Shown one piece after another: positions 54,133 through 64,000 of a DNA stretch of 64,000 bases. The translations under genes were made by a program, and so were the position numbers. The notes beneath the pieces are model-generated. The model made no database searches. It had not been told where the DNA came from and was given only the letters and a program-made list of their open reading frames with translations. Where the stretch lies: NCBI GenBank assembly GCA_949825045.1, contig OX463836.1:15290329-15354328 (forward strand), in the 5' to 3' direction. The stretch comes from Argyresthia goedartella. Taxonomy: Eukaryota > Arthropoda > Insecta > Lepidoptera > Argyresthiidae. Positions within the stretch are counted from its first letter, which is position 1. Every line of letters starts with the position of its first letter.

Positions 54133-54654
54133 ATGGATAAGCTAATTGATAACATAGATAACTTAAGTTTAAGTAGTTCTCAAACCTGTCAGGCTGATCA
54201 ATGCTCTGCTCTTGTTACCCAGCCTCAATTGAAACTGAAAGTTCTACACCAAAACATTAGGAGTATTAACCATAATTTTGACAGTTTCTGTACACTTCTC
54301 GCTCAAACTAACATAGAATCCGATATCATTGTTTTGACTGAATGCTGGATGTCGTGCGTTAGCAAGTTACCGCCACTAGACGGATATGTATGCCACAGCA
54401 CTGACAAGTATCACAGTCAAAACGATGGTGTTGTCATATACCACAAGACACACCTCAAACCAATTGTACAGCAAGCAAATCTTACTGAAGCCACAGCCCT
54501 TACTGTCCAACTTGATAATTCCACATTGATTATAGGTATTTACCGGCCTGACTGTTTCAAAAATGCCGATAGCTTTATTTACTCGTTACAGAATCTACTA
54601 AAAACCTATCAGAATTTCAGCAATATCATTATCCCCAGGTCCCAGGCTCTATAA
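54133..54654 (+). pseudogene. LINE-F ORF2 endonuclease fragment
   Basis: Start taken at Met of MDKLIDNIDN (54133). Endonuclease landmarks LKVLHQNIRSINHNFDS, IIVLTECWMSC, QNDGVVIYHK and LIIGIYRPDC; it stops at PRSQAL where the AGD/N motif should follow. A large deletion joins this to the 3' UTR. It resembles LINE-C ORF2 at 8445-8965 in its LTECW and QNDGVV motifs, so the two may be related families. Confidence 0.8.
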
Positions 54655-55078
54655 CATTATCAATAAAGATCATAGTATATTTGGTCTATGTAAATTTAAA
54701 TGTAAGCAAATTATAACTAATTGGCTTTTAACACTAAACTACGAGCAAACTGAAAATATTTTATCTATAATAAAGTAAAATCCGCACATACATTTTAAAT
54801 AGCTGAATACACACAAAACAAAAACAACACTCACACGCATTTTCACCGGCGACCCAGGGAGGGACACATTTCATAATATTATGCTCTCATACATGACATA
54901 ATTTGTAACTTTTGTTTAGACTCTAACGGTGTTAATGTGAGCAGCTAGTAATCATAACACAAGCATTTTTAATGCTTAGCTTGGTTGTTGGTCTGCTGTA
55001 TGAAAATAATGTAGCCTATCTGTAATTTATGTTCTTGTTATATACACCTTTGAACTGTAAGATTTTATGAATAAATAA
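54655..55078 (+). other. LINE-F 3' UTR
   Basis: A+T-rich, no gene seen; ends at the (ATT)n tail. Confidence 0.7.
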
Positions 55079-55117
<39 letters not shown>

Positions 55118-55232
55118 GTAGAATTTATCTGCAAAGTCTGTGCTTCCAAATTCTTCATTAAATTTATCCACCATCTCTTCAAATGTCTGGGCATTGCCCC
55201 TAATTTCCCTAAAAAATATAAGGCTCCACCTT
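55118..55232 (-). pseudogene. gag: Gypsy gag, middle fragment
   Basis: Minus strand GWSLIFFREIRGNAQTF then EEMVDKFNEEFGSTDFADKF in one frame. It is bounded by the piggyBac TTAA on one side and the LINE-F tail on the other. Confidence 0.75.
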
Positions 55233-55380
55233 TTAACCCTAGACAGCTAACCTTCGTCGAATCGACGAACACGAATTCGAAATATCGCTATCTCTTTTCG
55301 ACGCGGGCGCCGATCATCGTGACGTCGCTAGCCAACTCAGTGTCCGCCGTGCTCTTCCCGAAGGTGGACGCGTTTTTCCG

Positions 55381-55488
55381 GTGAGTGCTTTGGTTTACGA
55401 GATATTACGAATGTAGTCGTCGTTTCGACGAATGGTTGGTACTATGGTTCGACATATTTACGTAACTAATGTTTGTGTTTTTTTGCAG
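55381..55488 (+). other. Possible 5' UTR intron of piggyBac transposase
   Basis: GTGAGTGC donor at 55381 and a T-rich tract ending GCAG at 55488, eight bases before the transposase ATG. Signals fit an insect intron of 108 bp; splicing not demonstrable here. Confidence 0.4.
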
Positions 55489-55496
55489 TTTTTACA

Positions 55497-57281
55497 ATGG
55501 GGTCTAAACGACTGTTGACTGATGCGTGTATTACGAGTTTATTATTGGAAGAGGAAGATGTCAATGCATCAGAGGGATCTTCTGGGAGCGAAATGGAGGA
55601 TAATGTGGAGATTGAGGATGCCCAAAGTGATGTCCAATATGAGCCTTCGGAACATGAAGATAGTCATCTGAACACTCAAGAGCGTTTTTCACCTGACTTG
55701 ATGGAAAGTGTGCTGGAACCGCAAATACCTCCTGTTCCATCGGATGAGAGCTCAGTTACTAATCCTTGTATATAATCATATCAATATAATCATCATGTTT
55801 GGGCGACAAGCAAAGGGCGTACTTCAAATAGAGTTGCTGCAATGAATATTGTACGTGTTGCCAGAGGACCTACTCGTGCAGTTAGGGATGTAGTAGATCC
55901 ATTATTATTGTTTGATCAATTCATGAATAACCAGATGATAGACAAAGTTTTGAAATGGACAAACTCAGAGATTGAGATAAAAAGCCAAACTATGAGCAGA
56001 ATAACGCAACGCAGAGTGACACTACAAAAAGAGATCAGAGCTCTTACTGGTATACTGCTGTTATCTGCAGCTCTGAAAGACAATCATCTGACCCTTGACG
56101 AAATATTCAACACGGAGTATTCTGGCACTCGATATGTCACATGTATGAGCAAAGAAAGGTGCAAATTTCTTTCACGATGCATGCGCTTTGATGATAAATC
56201 ATTGCGCTTAAAGGATGACCCTTTTACACATATTCGAGATATATGGGAAATGCTTATAGCTCAGTGCCGACAAAACTATGTACCAGGAACAAATATGACG
56301 ATTGATGAGCAGTTATTGGCATTCAGGGGAAGATGTAAATTTTAAATGTATATCCCGAATAAACCTGCAAAGTATGGTGTCAAGTTGGTAATGATGTGTG
56401 ACAGTGGAACCAAATATATGATCGACTGTACGCCATATCTTGGAAAAGGAAGTGATACAGGAGGTGTGCCGTTGGGCAAGTTCTTCGTCAAAGAACTTAC
56501 TCGTAGTATACATGGAACAAACAGAAACGTTACCATGTACAACTGGTTCACATCGGTACCACTGGCAAAGAAGTTACTCCAGCAGCCTTATAAATTGACG
56601 ATTGTGGGGACATTACGAGCGAATAAGAGGGAAATTCCAGAAGAAATGAAGAACAATCGGTCCAGAACCATAAAAACGTCAATGTTCTGCTATGATGGAC
56701 CCCTTACACTCCTTTCGTACAAACCTAAACCATCAAAAATGGTTTACCTGCTATCATCTTGTGATGAAGAGGCCTCTGTCAATGCCGAAACGAAATAGCC
56801 ACACATGATTGAGTTTTACAATAGTACAAAAGGTGGTGAAGACACATTCGATCAAATGTGCTCAGTAATGTCATGCAGCAGAAAAACCAATAGATGGCCA
56901 ATGTGTGTTTTTTACGGCATGCTGAATATAGCAAGTATCAACAGCTACATAATCTACTGCCACAATGCTTCTGTACAGGGACTAAAAGTGATGATTCGGC
57001 GTGAGTTCATGAAGAAACTGCATTCGCAGCTTGTAGAACCCTGGCTTAAAATCCGACTGGAAATCCGTACTATGCCAACGCACGTCAAGAACAATATCAA
57101 GGATATACTGGATGAAAGACAAGTTCAAGATCGAGGTGATGGTCAAGGTGAAGGTCAGTCTTTATCTACCAATAACCTGCAACCAGTAGATTCACGAAAA
57201 AGAAAGGCTTGTGGTCTTTGTTACTACAAAAAACGGCGCATGACGAAATCCTACTGTGGAAAATGCAAGACTGCAATTTGA
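55497..57281 (+). pseudogene. piggyBac transposase with three nonsense codons
   Basis: A single frame of 595 codons from ATG 55497, interrupted only by stops at 55773, 56343 and 56799-56801 (none due to frameshift; the second lies in GRCKF-stop-MYIPNKPAKYG). Acidic N-terminus; catalytic domain with MTIDEQLLAFRGRC (first Asp) and VKLVMMCDSGTKYM (second Asp); NVTMYNWFTS where the family has DNWFTS; then YNSTKGGEDTFDQM (third Asp region). A Cys-rich C-terminal domain (CGLCYYKKRR, CGKC, and CTEC just after the stop at 57279) is the family's DNA-binding end. Long intact framing with few stops suggests comparatively recent death. Confidence 0.93.
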
Positions 57282-57665
57282 GGTGAACACAAAGTGGAAT
57301 TATGCACAGAATGCGGTTCTAAATATTAGCATTCATATTTTTTTATAATTAAGAAGATTGTTGTTTTTTTGTTCCGCCAAAGAAAGGCTATCTATGTTAT
57401 TTTTTAATTTTTTAAGTAATACGATCTCTCCTGATCTCAATATAATAGTGCCTTGCAAAAGATGTTAATAAAAATATATTTTAATATTAAAATTCGTATT
57501 TATTCTTTTATTTACAAAAATATTACTTGGTTTATCTGTAGGTGTAATAAAAATAACGAAAATATATATTTGAAGTAATAATTTAGCACCTCAAAAAATT
57601 GTCGTCGAATCGACGAATGGTTAGTTAATAAGGGGTATTTTAGAAGGTTAGTTGTCTAGGGTTAT

Positions 57666-57802
57666 ATACGAAGGAAATAATAATTTTAACTCCTCCGACG
57701 ATATAAATTTCTTCCTCGATGCAGCATCTCTAAGTCTTCTAAAAAGTCTTTAAAGGGCTCTGAGGACTCCCCGAAAAACAAGTTGAAAAATTCTCCATCA
57801 TA
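57666..57802 (-). pseudogene. gag: Gypsy gag N-terminus
   Basis: Minus-strand start MMENFSTCFSGSPQSPLK at 57802, continuing to the piggyBac border. No domain name assigned; placed by continuity with the other gypsy pieces. Confidence 0.6.
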
Positions 57803-58100
57803 ATATTAAAATTTAAATCTTCCCTATAAATATTTTATGAAATTATTTCATAAAATTTTTCACAAAATGTCCGCTGCGATAAAAATCTTCCAACAATATT
57901 TTTCTATTCAATTCTTCACTCGCTTGGCAGGTCGAGGTAATTCCTAAATTAAAAACTTAAGTACAGAAATATACTTCCTTTCAATGTAGTTTCGATCCTT
58001 CCTCGTTTCTTCAAGGTCTGGATCGACGATCACTATTCTCTTCTATGACGTCACTTCTTATGACCTCACCTCTTATTTCTTATGAAGCGGTCTTCTTATA
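57803..58100 (-). repeat. Gypsy leader and putative 5' LTR end
   Basis: A+T-rich, no gene. A possible LTR boundary lies near 57868 (minus strand ...GGACA then TTTTGTG). No second LTR copy was found in the window, so LTR identity is tentative. It ends at the mariner insertion. Confidence 0.35.
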
Positions 58101-58273
58101 CATAGGGCGCACTGTAAGTTTCCGGAACTGGCCACTTACATAAACAATATTTAAAAATGTATTGCAACATTTGAAAATAGAACTCTTTGGCTGTAGAATG
58201 CAGTTTGTTTCATCTGACTGCCTTTTGTTTTTACCTTGTGGCGCCATTTAAAAAATTGTGTGTCTGCATCAAC

Positions 58274-59326
58274 ATGGATTTAACTCGGGAAAATTTTCGT
58301 AGTATGATTTTCTACGATTTTAAGTGTAATTTGACAGCTCAACAGAGCATCGCTCGGCTTGAAACAGCTTTTGGCAATGAAGCACCATGCAAGACAACTG
58401 TTTATAGCTGGTTTGCAGAATTCAAGCGTGGTCGTATCAATCTCAGTGACGAATCTCGCGATGGTCGGCCGTCCACCGCTGTGACCAACAAAAACATCGA
58501 TGCTGTGCGCCGTATGATTGAAACAGACAGGCATGTGACCTACCATGAAATTCGCGCATCCTTAGAAATAGGCATGAGTCAAATACAATTAATCCTACAC
58601 AAACATTTGGGTGTGAGAAAGCTGTGCTCGCGGTGGATCCCACACAACTTGACCGAGGCTCAAAAAACGGACCGCGTCACTTGGTGCAGTGCCATGCTTA
58701 CCAGATTCAACGAAGGTGCGTCAAATTTGGTGTGGGACATAGTAACAGGTGACGAAACATGGATTTATTGCTACGATCCCAAAACAAAGCAGCAATCGAG
58801 CGTATGGGTCTTTCAAGATGAGCCGAAACCAACCAAAGTGGCGCGCGTGAAAAGTGCATCTAAGCGGATCATTGCTTCTTTTTTTAATAAAACTGGACAC
58901 GTGGCTACTGTTGCTTTAGAGAATCGTCGTACAGTGAATAGTGACTGGTACACGACCATTTGTTTGCCGGAAGTTATTGACGAACTCCGTAAAAATAACC
59001 GTAAACGCCGTATCATCCTGCACCACGACAATGCTAGTTCTCACACGGCCAGACAGACAAACGACTTTTTGAAGGCGAAAAATGTAGAACTCATGAGTCA
59101 TCCTGCATACAGTCCCGACCTGGCACCTTGTGACTTTTCTCTGTTCCCAAAAATTAAGAACCAATTACGCGGTCAACGATTTTAATCACCAGAAGAGGCT
59201 GTCGAGGAGTATGAAAAACACGTTTCAGAGGTCACCACAGAGGAGTGGCACAAAAGTTTTCAAAACTGGTTTCATCGAATGAAAAAGTGCATAGACGCCA
59301 AGGGAGATTATTTTGAAAAACAATAA
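58274..59326 (+). pseudogene. Mariner (DD34D) transposase, one nonsense codon
   Basis: Start at Met 58274 (MDLTRENFRSMIFYDFKCN). 351 codons with a single stop at 59183-59185 (GQRF-stop-SPEEAVEEYEKH). N-terminal helix-turn-helix domain with YSWFAEFKRGRINLSDESRD and GRPSTAV; catalytic VTGDETWIYCYDP, IILHHDNASSHTA and YSPDLAPCDF supply all three Asp, the last two 34 residues apart. Length equals that of known mariner transposases (about 345-350). Mutation of one codon is the only visible defect. The left inverted repeat is around 58100-58130 (CATAGGGCGCACTGTAAGTT) next to TA; the right repeat is missing at about 59341, where LINE-B begins. Confidence 0.93.
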
Positions 59327-59344
59327 ATTAATTTTGTATTAATT

Positions 59345-59898
59345 TTTAAATATGAACAAGAGAGAGCTGACAGTGAACTTGAGATTGAGAAAATTCTTAT
59401 CTCAAATAAGAATCTTAAAAGCCAGTTGAGCCAGCTGCATAGTGATTGGGTCGATGCCTGTGCGGAAAGAGACCAGTTTAGAAATCTGTTAGACTCACTT
59501 GACGAGTGCTACCATACTCACGAGTTGAGCCTTCAGAGAATATCATCGCTTGAACAACAGTTACAAGAAGCAAATCAAAGTATACAACAGCTGATTTAGA
59601 AATCTGTTAGACTCACTTGACGAGTGCTACCATACTCACGAGTTGAGCCTTTAGAGAATATCATCGCTTGAACAACAGTTACAAGAAGCAAATCAAAGTA
59701 TACAACAGCTGATAGACCAAAAGGCTGAGGAAGACACAGAAAAAAATATCTCTCTGTACCATGAGTTGGTCGGGCAAATTCATTTGACTCCAACACAGCA
59801 GCCAAAACCAATAATAAATGACTTAACAAGTACTAATAAGAAAACTACACCGCTGTTAAAAACAAGAAAATACTTTAAAAATCCAGAAAAATAAGTAA
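59345..59898 (+). pseudogene. LINE-B ORF1 N-terminal coiled coil, tandemly duplicated
   Basis: Reads ERADSELEIEKILISNKNLK and LQRISSLEQQLQEANQSIQQ, a coiled coil. A 118-bp direct duplication (59479-59596, 59597-59714) breaks the frame (118 is not a multiple of 3). The frame after the second copy continues IDQKAEEDTEKNISLYHEL to a stop at about 59894. The 5' end is cut by the mariner border. Confidence 0.8.
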
Positions 59899-59903
59899 AG
59901 CTA

Positions 59904-61355
59904 TTGTCCAGACCCGGAACCGGCTACAGAAGCTTAACAGTTGCCAGACACCGGAAAATAATAAAAAAATCAGGATTTTCAAGATTGCTACAGGAAAGAA
60001 CTGAAGAGTATCAGAAAATAGTCACTGATTTAGAGCTGAAAATATCGCAACTCAAGATTGAAATGCAAAATATGGCTACTGCTTACTCACAATCAGAAGC
60101 AGAACAAATAATAGAACTAGATAAAATAATAGCAGACAGCAACACAAATTTACAGAGAGTACACGAGCTTTCGCAACAATCACAACAATGCCTTCACAAG
60201 AACTGCCCGGTATCTGAGGTCGAGCCTAACACCGCTCCCTTCGAGATTACCGCCAGAGAGGTCACCATCATCACATCTGACACAGGTAACACACCACCGG
60301 TGGAGTTGGAGGCTGAAAATGTAGGTTTACAGTCAGACCTCCAAGATGCTCGAATAGAAATCCAGCATCTACGTGACCTCCTGTCAAACGCACTCCAATG
60401 TTATGCCAAAGAACAGAGTGAGTTAGTCGAACTCAGAGCTGCAACATCTGAGCTGCTACAACTACAACGCCAGAACGCGGAATTGGTAGGCATTCTAATT
60501 GAGGACGAGGAGGATGAGACCAGCAAGGAGGATGACACCAGCAAAAAGGATGAGCCCACATCACAAACTCTGGTCTTGACCCCCCTCAACGTGAGTGTTG
60601 CAACGCCCACTGCTGTCCCGACCAAGAAACAGCGTCGCCGTCGTCGTCGAGGAGGCACCTCACAACTCATCAGCGCGAGCGCCGCGCCGTTAAGTGACGC
60701 GCGTATCGCGCTGCCTGCTGAGTCGTGTGTCATGCTGCACGCTGCCGCGAGGGCCGCGCCGCTCGCCGTTACACGCGTTGCACCGCTCGCTACCACGACT
60801 GCCGCGCCGCCCGCTGGCACGTGCATCGCACTGCACTCCAACACGAGTGTCCCGCCACTCACCTCAAATCGTGCTCCGAGAAGAACAATAGCAAACAAAA
60901 GAACTGTAATTTATTCAGATAAGATAGGTGTAGATTTTGGTATATTTTTGCATTATGGCCTTAAGCAACAAGTGACAAATAATTGTTGTCCTAATAGTTC
61001 CTTTGAGGATATTATAAAAAAGGTAGCTGTAGGGAATTTTGATGAAAATACTACCATTGTTATTATGGTAGGAAACCACTCAAACATTAGTCGGAGTGCA
61101 TTAGATACCGGTATAGAGGTACTGCTCAATTTATATAATAAGACGAAGTGCAAATTTATTCTATGTAACTTTCCTTATTGTTCTAATTTATCGGGGAAAC
61201 AAAATAAAAGTGTACATAGAATGAACATGCATCTATACAATATAACGTGTCATCATAGTGATGCTATTTTATATTTAGAAATGAATAATTTTATTCATAA
61301 CTTTACTTTGACTCAGGATACTATGTACCTGTCTCATAAAACAAAAAACGAGTAG
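59904..61355 (+). CDS. LINE-B ORF1, coiled-coil and esterase-like protein
   Basis: 483 codons open, but its natural start is probably in the duplicated region upstream. Coiled coils at about residues 30-100 and 145-200; an acidic patch, then a basic run KKQRRRRRRGG; an Ala/Pro-rich repetitive linker (ARIALPAESCV, AARAAPLAVTRVAPL); then a globular C-terminal domain with VIYSDKIGVDFG, TTIVIMVGNHSNIS, CKFILCNFPYC and CHHSDAILYLEMNNFIHN. The last block resembles the SGNH-hydrolase-like domain of CR1-type ORF1 proteins, with the catalytic GDS replaced by SDK. Same family as fragments at 6671 and 13789. Confidence 0.75.
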   Translation: MSRPGTGYRSLTVARHRKIIKKSGFSRLLQERTEEYQKIVTDLELKISQLKIEMQNMATAYSQSEAEQIIELDKIIADSNTNLQRVHELSQQSQQCLHKNCPVSEVEPNTAPFEITAREVTIITSDTGNTPPVELEAENVGLQSDLQDARIEIQHLRDLLSNALQCYAKEQSELVELRAATSELLQLQRQNAELVGILIEDEEDETSKEDDTSKKDEPTSQTLVLTPLNVSVATPTAVPTKKQRRRRRRGGTSQLISASAAPLSDARIALPAESCVMLHAAARAAPLAVTRVAPLATTTAAPPAGTCIALHSNTSVPPLTSNRAPRRTIANKRTVIYSDKIGVDFGIFLHYGLKQQVTNNCCPNSSFEDIIKKVAVGNFDENTTIVIMVGNHSNISRSALDTGIEVLLNLYNKTKCKFILCNFPYCSNLSGKQNKSVHRMNMHLYNITCHHSDAILYLEMNNFIHNFTLTQDTMYLSHKTKNE

Positions 61356-61554
61356 CTACATTGTTAGCGTATAATATATGCGACACAGTTGTAAATACTA
61401 TAACGCAGTCGCCTTCAGTTTTAGTTAGTATTAGTACTAATAGTAGTGTTTTAAACTAGATAGTTCGACAAAAGAGGACCCCTCAAAACATAAGAAAATT
61501 TTACAAAATAAGCAGGGATTTTCTGGCAAACAAATGAAAAATACTAGGACAAAG

Positions 61555-64000
61555 GGTAAGCCCCACTTAAATATTTCCCATCAAAACATGCAGGGGCTAC
61601 CTGGCAAAGAACTTGTATTAGAATTATTTCTTAATCATTCAGACACCGATGTTATTTGTATTACAGAACACTGGTAAAAGGAAAATATGATGTCTTTTAA
61701 CATAAATAATTACAAAATTGTCAGTTGTTACAATAGAAAGACTGCCGATAGAGGTGGTTCTTTAATCTTAGTAAAAAATCATATTAAGGTGAAACAACGG
61801 AAAGATATTCTTGCACTTACTGTGGAAAGACAAATAGAGGTATCCTGTGTTGAGTTGGATAGCCATATTATTGTTTGTGTCGACAGACCTCCGAGAGATG
61901 AAAACGGCCATGGCAATTTTGAAATGTTCGAGAAAATTATGGAGGATGCCCTCATTATACTTTGTAATAACAGAAAAAAGTTAATTATTTGTGGCGATTT
62001 TAATGTAGATTTGCTTGTAGATACAACATTGAAACAACGATTAATAACTCTGTTCAAATCATTTAATTTATGTCATATATTTCTAGAGCCGACTTGAATT
62101 ACACTTACCAGCCAAACCTGCTTAGATAACGTATTTTGTGACTGTTCACAAGTTTGTGTTTCACAAGTAAAAATGTAATTAACTGCTTACCCTCCGATCA
62201 CAGTGGTCAAACAGTTTCATTCCCAATTGCCAGTAAAAATAGGACTGATCCATCATTTTATAGGCCTATTACATCCCATAGACTAGAGACGTATATGAAA
62301 AAGTTAGATATAAATTTGCCAGTACCGGATTTTGATGAACAGAACCCAAACAAAATCTACTCAGACTTCTTCAGCATTATTCAGACAGAATTCAATAAAG
62401 TTTTTAAATTAAAGAAAGTCAGTGACTACAACGGTAAATCTAAATTTAATGACTGGGCAACGTTTGGAATTCGTAAAAGTAGAGTTATCTTATATGACCT
62501 TTATGAACAAAAAACCTATAACTTTGATCGAAAATTTCATGCCTACGTTAAAAAATATTCCAAAACTTTCAAGTTGGTTTGTAGAACTGCAAAAACTTTA
62601 CACATTATTAGAAAAATTCAAAATTCAAATAATAGAATGAAAACAGTTTGGCAAATAATAAACCGCGAAACTGGCAAAGTTATACCAAGGGACAATGATT
62701 TCTGCCTAAAGATAGGTGATGATGTTGTTAAATCCAGCGCTGATGTTGCTCGAGCTTTTGAAACATTCTTCACCAATGTACCCTTACTCACAACAGACCG
62801 TCTAAATTCATCTCCATATGAAGCAGAGACTTTATTAAAAAATAACACTAGCGCCAGTAATGTATATTTAAAATTTCATCATGTATATCCCCAGGACATT
62901 GTCAAAACGTTTAAATTACTTAACTTAAAAAATACGGAAGACCTGTGGGGTATATCAGTCAAAGTCATTGGTTCAGTAATTCTAGTTATAGCGCCACACT
63001 TAGCTTATATATTCAATAAATGTGTTGACGATGGGGCTTTCCCATACCTCATGAAACACAGTAAACTGATACCTCTGTTCAAGTCGGGAGATAAGGGTGA
63101 TCCTTCAAATTTCAGACCAATATCTGTTCTTCCAACACTAAGTAAAATATTTGAAAAGATTATACTCAATCAAATGCTCTCACACTTCAACCGCACAAAA
63201 CAACTCCATGCCAAATAATACGGTTTCACTAGGGGTAAATCGACTACGGATGCAGGTATTACCCTTATATCTCATATTTATTCTGCATGGGAGGCCGCAC
63301 AGGATGCTATCGGAGTTTTTTGCGAACTGTCGAAGGCGTTTGATTGTGTTGATCATAATACGCTATTAATTAAATTAAATCATTACGGAGTTAGAAATAA
63401 AGCGTTGGATCTACTAAGATCATACCTAAGCAATAGAATTCAAAAGGCAGAAGTTAACGGCGTAAAATCTGATGGATCGGGTGTTAAAATGGGCGTTCCA
63501 CAAGGTTCCATATTAGGCCCTTTCTTATTCCTGGTATATATTAATGATCTGCCTTTCATGGTGGAGAAATTAACTGACATAGTGTTGTTTGCTGATGATA
63601 CTTCACTGGTCTTCAAAATTGAAAGACAAAAAGGAGAATTTGATGATGTGAATGGTGTATTGTCTTTAACCTTGAATTGGTTCACAGTTAATAATTTATT
63701 GTTAAACGCTGGTAAAACCAAGTGTATCAAATTCTCACTTCCAAATGTCAGGCAAGTTGAGACCAGTTTAGTGTTAGACAACAGCACGTTAGAATTAGTA
63801 AATGATACGAAGTTTCTTGGAATAACCATTGATAGCAAATTGCAGTGGGGACCCCACATAGATAAATTGGCTGGTAAATTAAGTTCTGCGGCTTACGCTG
63901 TTAGGAACATCAGACAAAGCACGGATGTGGCTACATCTAGGCTAGTATATTTTAGCTACTTTCATAGTGTGATGTCCTATGGTATCTTGTTGTGGGGGAA
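61555..64000 (+). pseudogene. LINE-B ORF2: endonuclease and RT, runs off right edge
   Basis: Start near 61543 (MKNTRTKGK). Endonuclease LNISHQNMQGLPGK, VICITEHW, stop at 61675 where LINE-A has Leu, then open to a frameshift and stop near 62095. 62154-63218 continues with LPSDHSGQ, YRPITSHRLETYMKK, LIPLFKSGDKGDPSNFRPIS, and stops at 63216 (CAA-to-TAA type) in the QYGF motif. RT then continues to the edge: FCELSKAFDCVDH (motif A), GVPQGSILGPFLF (B), VLFADDTSLVFK (FADD), FLGITIDSKLQWGPHI. Only three lesions over about 2.4 kb. It matches LINE-A in the window. Confidence 0.9.

Larger units (their letters stand above)
53691..55117 (+). mobile_element. LINE-F, internally deleted non-LTR element in gypsy gag
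   Basis: Carries the ORF1 C-terminus, ORF2 start and a 3' UTR ending AATAAATAAATTATT then (ATT)n (about 55079-55117). No RT domain remains between 54654 and the tail. The gypsy gag reading continues on both sides, which fixes the borders to within a few bases; I could not define a TSD. Confidence 0.8.
55237..57661 (+). mobile_element. piggyBac-family DNA transposon
   Basis: 19-bp inverted termini CCCTAGACAGCTAACCTTC (left) and CCCTAGACAACTAACCTTC (right, reversed), one mismatch. Left target TTAA (55233-55236), right TTAT (57662-57665), a decayed TTAA. A subterminal GTCGAATCGACGAA motif occurs near both ends (about 55256 and 57604) in the same orientation. 2425 bp long; inserted in gypsy gag. 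Confidence 0.95.

Overview
The window looks like a stretch of insect heterochromatin or transposon-rich intergenic DNA, most likely from a moth or butterfly. I base this on the mix of element types: BEL/Pao LTR elements (one with a baculovirus-F-like env), a DD37D (maT-like) mariner, a DD34D mariner, a piggyBac element with TTAA targets, Jockey/CR1-type LINEs and a Polinton-type DNA polymerase fragment. Species is not determinable. I found no cellular gene, tRNA, rRNA or CRISPR array; almost every long reading frame belongs to a mobile element.

Layout. 1-1084: antisense LINE reverse transcriptase running off the left edge. 1085-6670: BEL-1, an env-bearing BEL/Pao element scrambled by several strand-switching (fold-back) events; gag and env are on +, pol on -. 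6671-13890: a large inverted duplication whose 1.74-kb arms each carry a BEL-2 LTR, a gag start and a sliver of LINE ORF1; between the arms are an antisense LINE and the rest of BEL-2 gag. 13789-23938: LINE-A, interrupted by a DD37D mariner (13927-22096), itself interrupted by BEL-3 (14415-21270), which is structurally intact with identical 283-bp LTRs, a 5-bp target duplication and a 1778-codon open gag-pol. 23939-24932: 3' end of a different LINE. 24933-37774: BEL-4 fragment, split by GC-rich BEL-5 (26427-37161); both BEL-5 LTRs carry a Jockey insertion at the same position. 38103-40320: LINE RT fragment, then Polinton-type DNA polymerase B remains. 40322-42095: BEL-6 gag fragment and a third BEL-2 LTR. 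42096-44760: no recognisable gene.

44834-58100: a Ty3/gypsy element on the minus strand, broken into pieces by an apparently intact LINE (48125-53077, two open ORFs, 11-bp target duplication), an internally deleted LINE (53691-55117) and piggyBac (55237-57661), with a DD34D mariner (about 58100-59341) near its 5' end. 59345-64000: LINE-B, same family as LINE-A, running off the right edge.

The nesting gives a relative chronology: gypsy, BEL-4 and LINE-A are old hosts; piggyBac, DD37D mariner and BEL-5 are later; BEL-3 and the LINE at 48125 look youngest. The most unusual signal is repeated snap-back rearrangement at scales from 9-bp stems to 1.7-kb arms. Others are a perfect heat-shock-element motif in the BEL-2 LTR, and twin Jockey insertions about 30 bp downstream of the TATA box in both BEL-5 LTRs. 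Dense nesting in both orientations resembles a piRNA-cluster-type locus, which is inference only.
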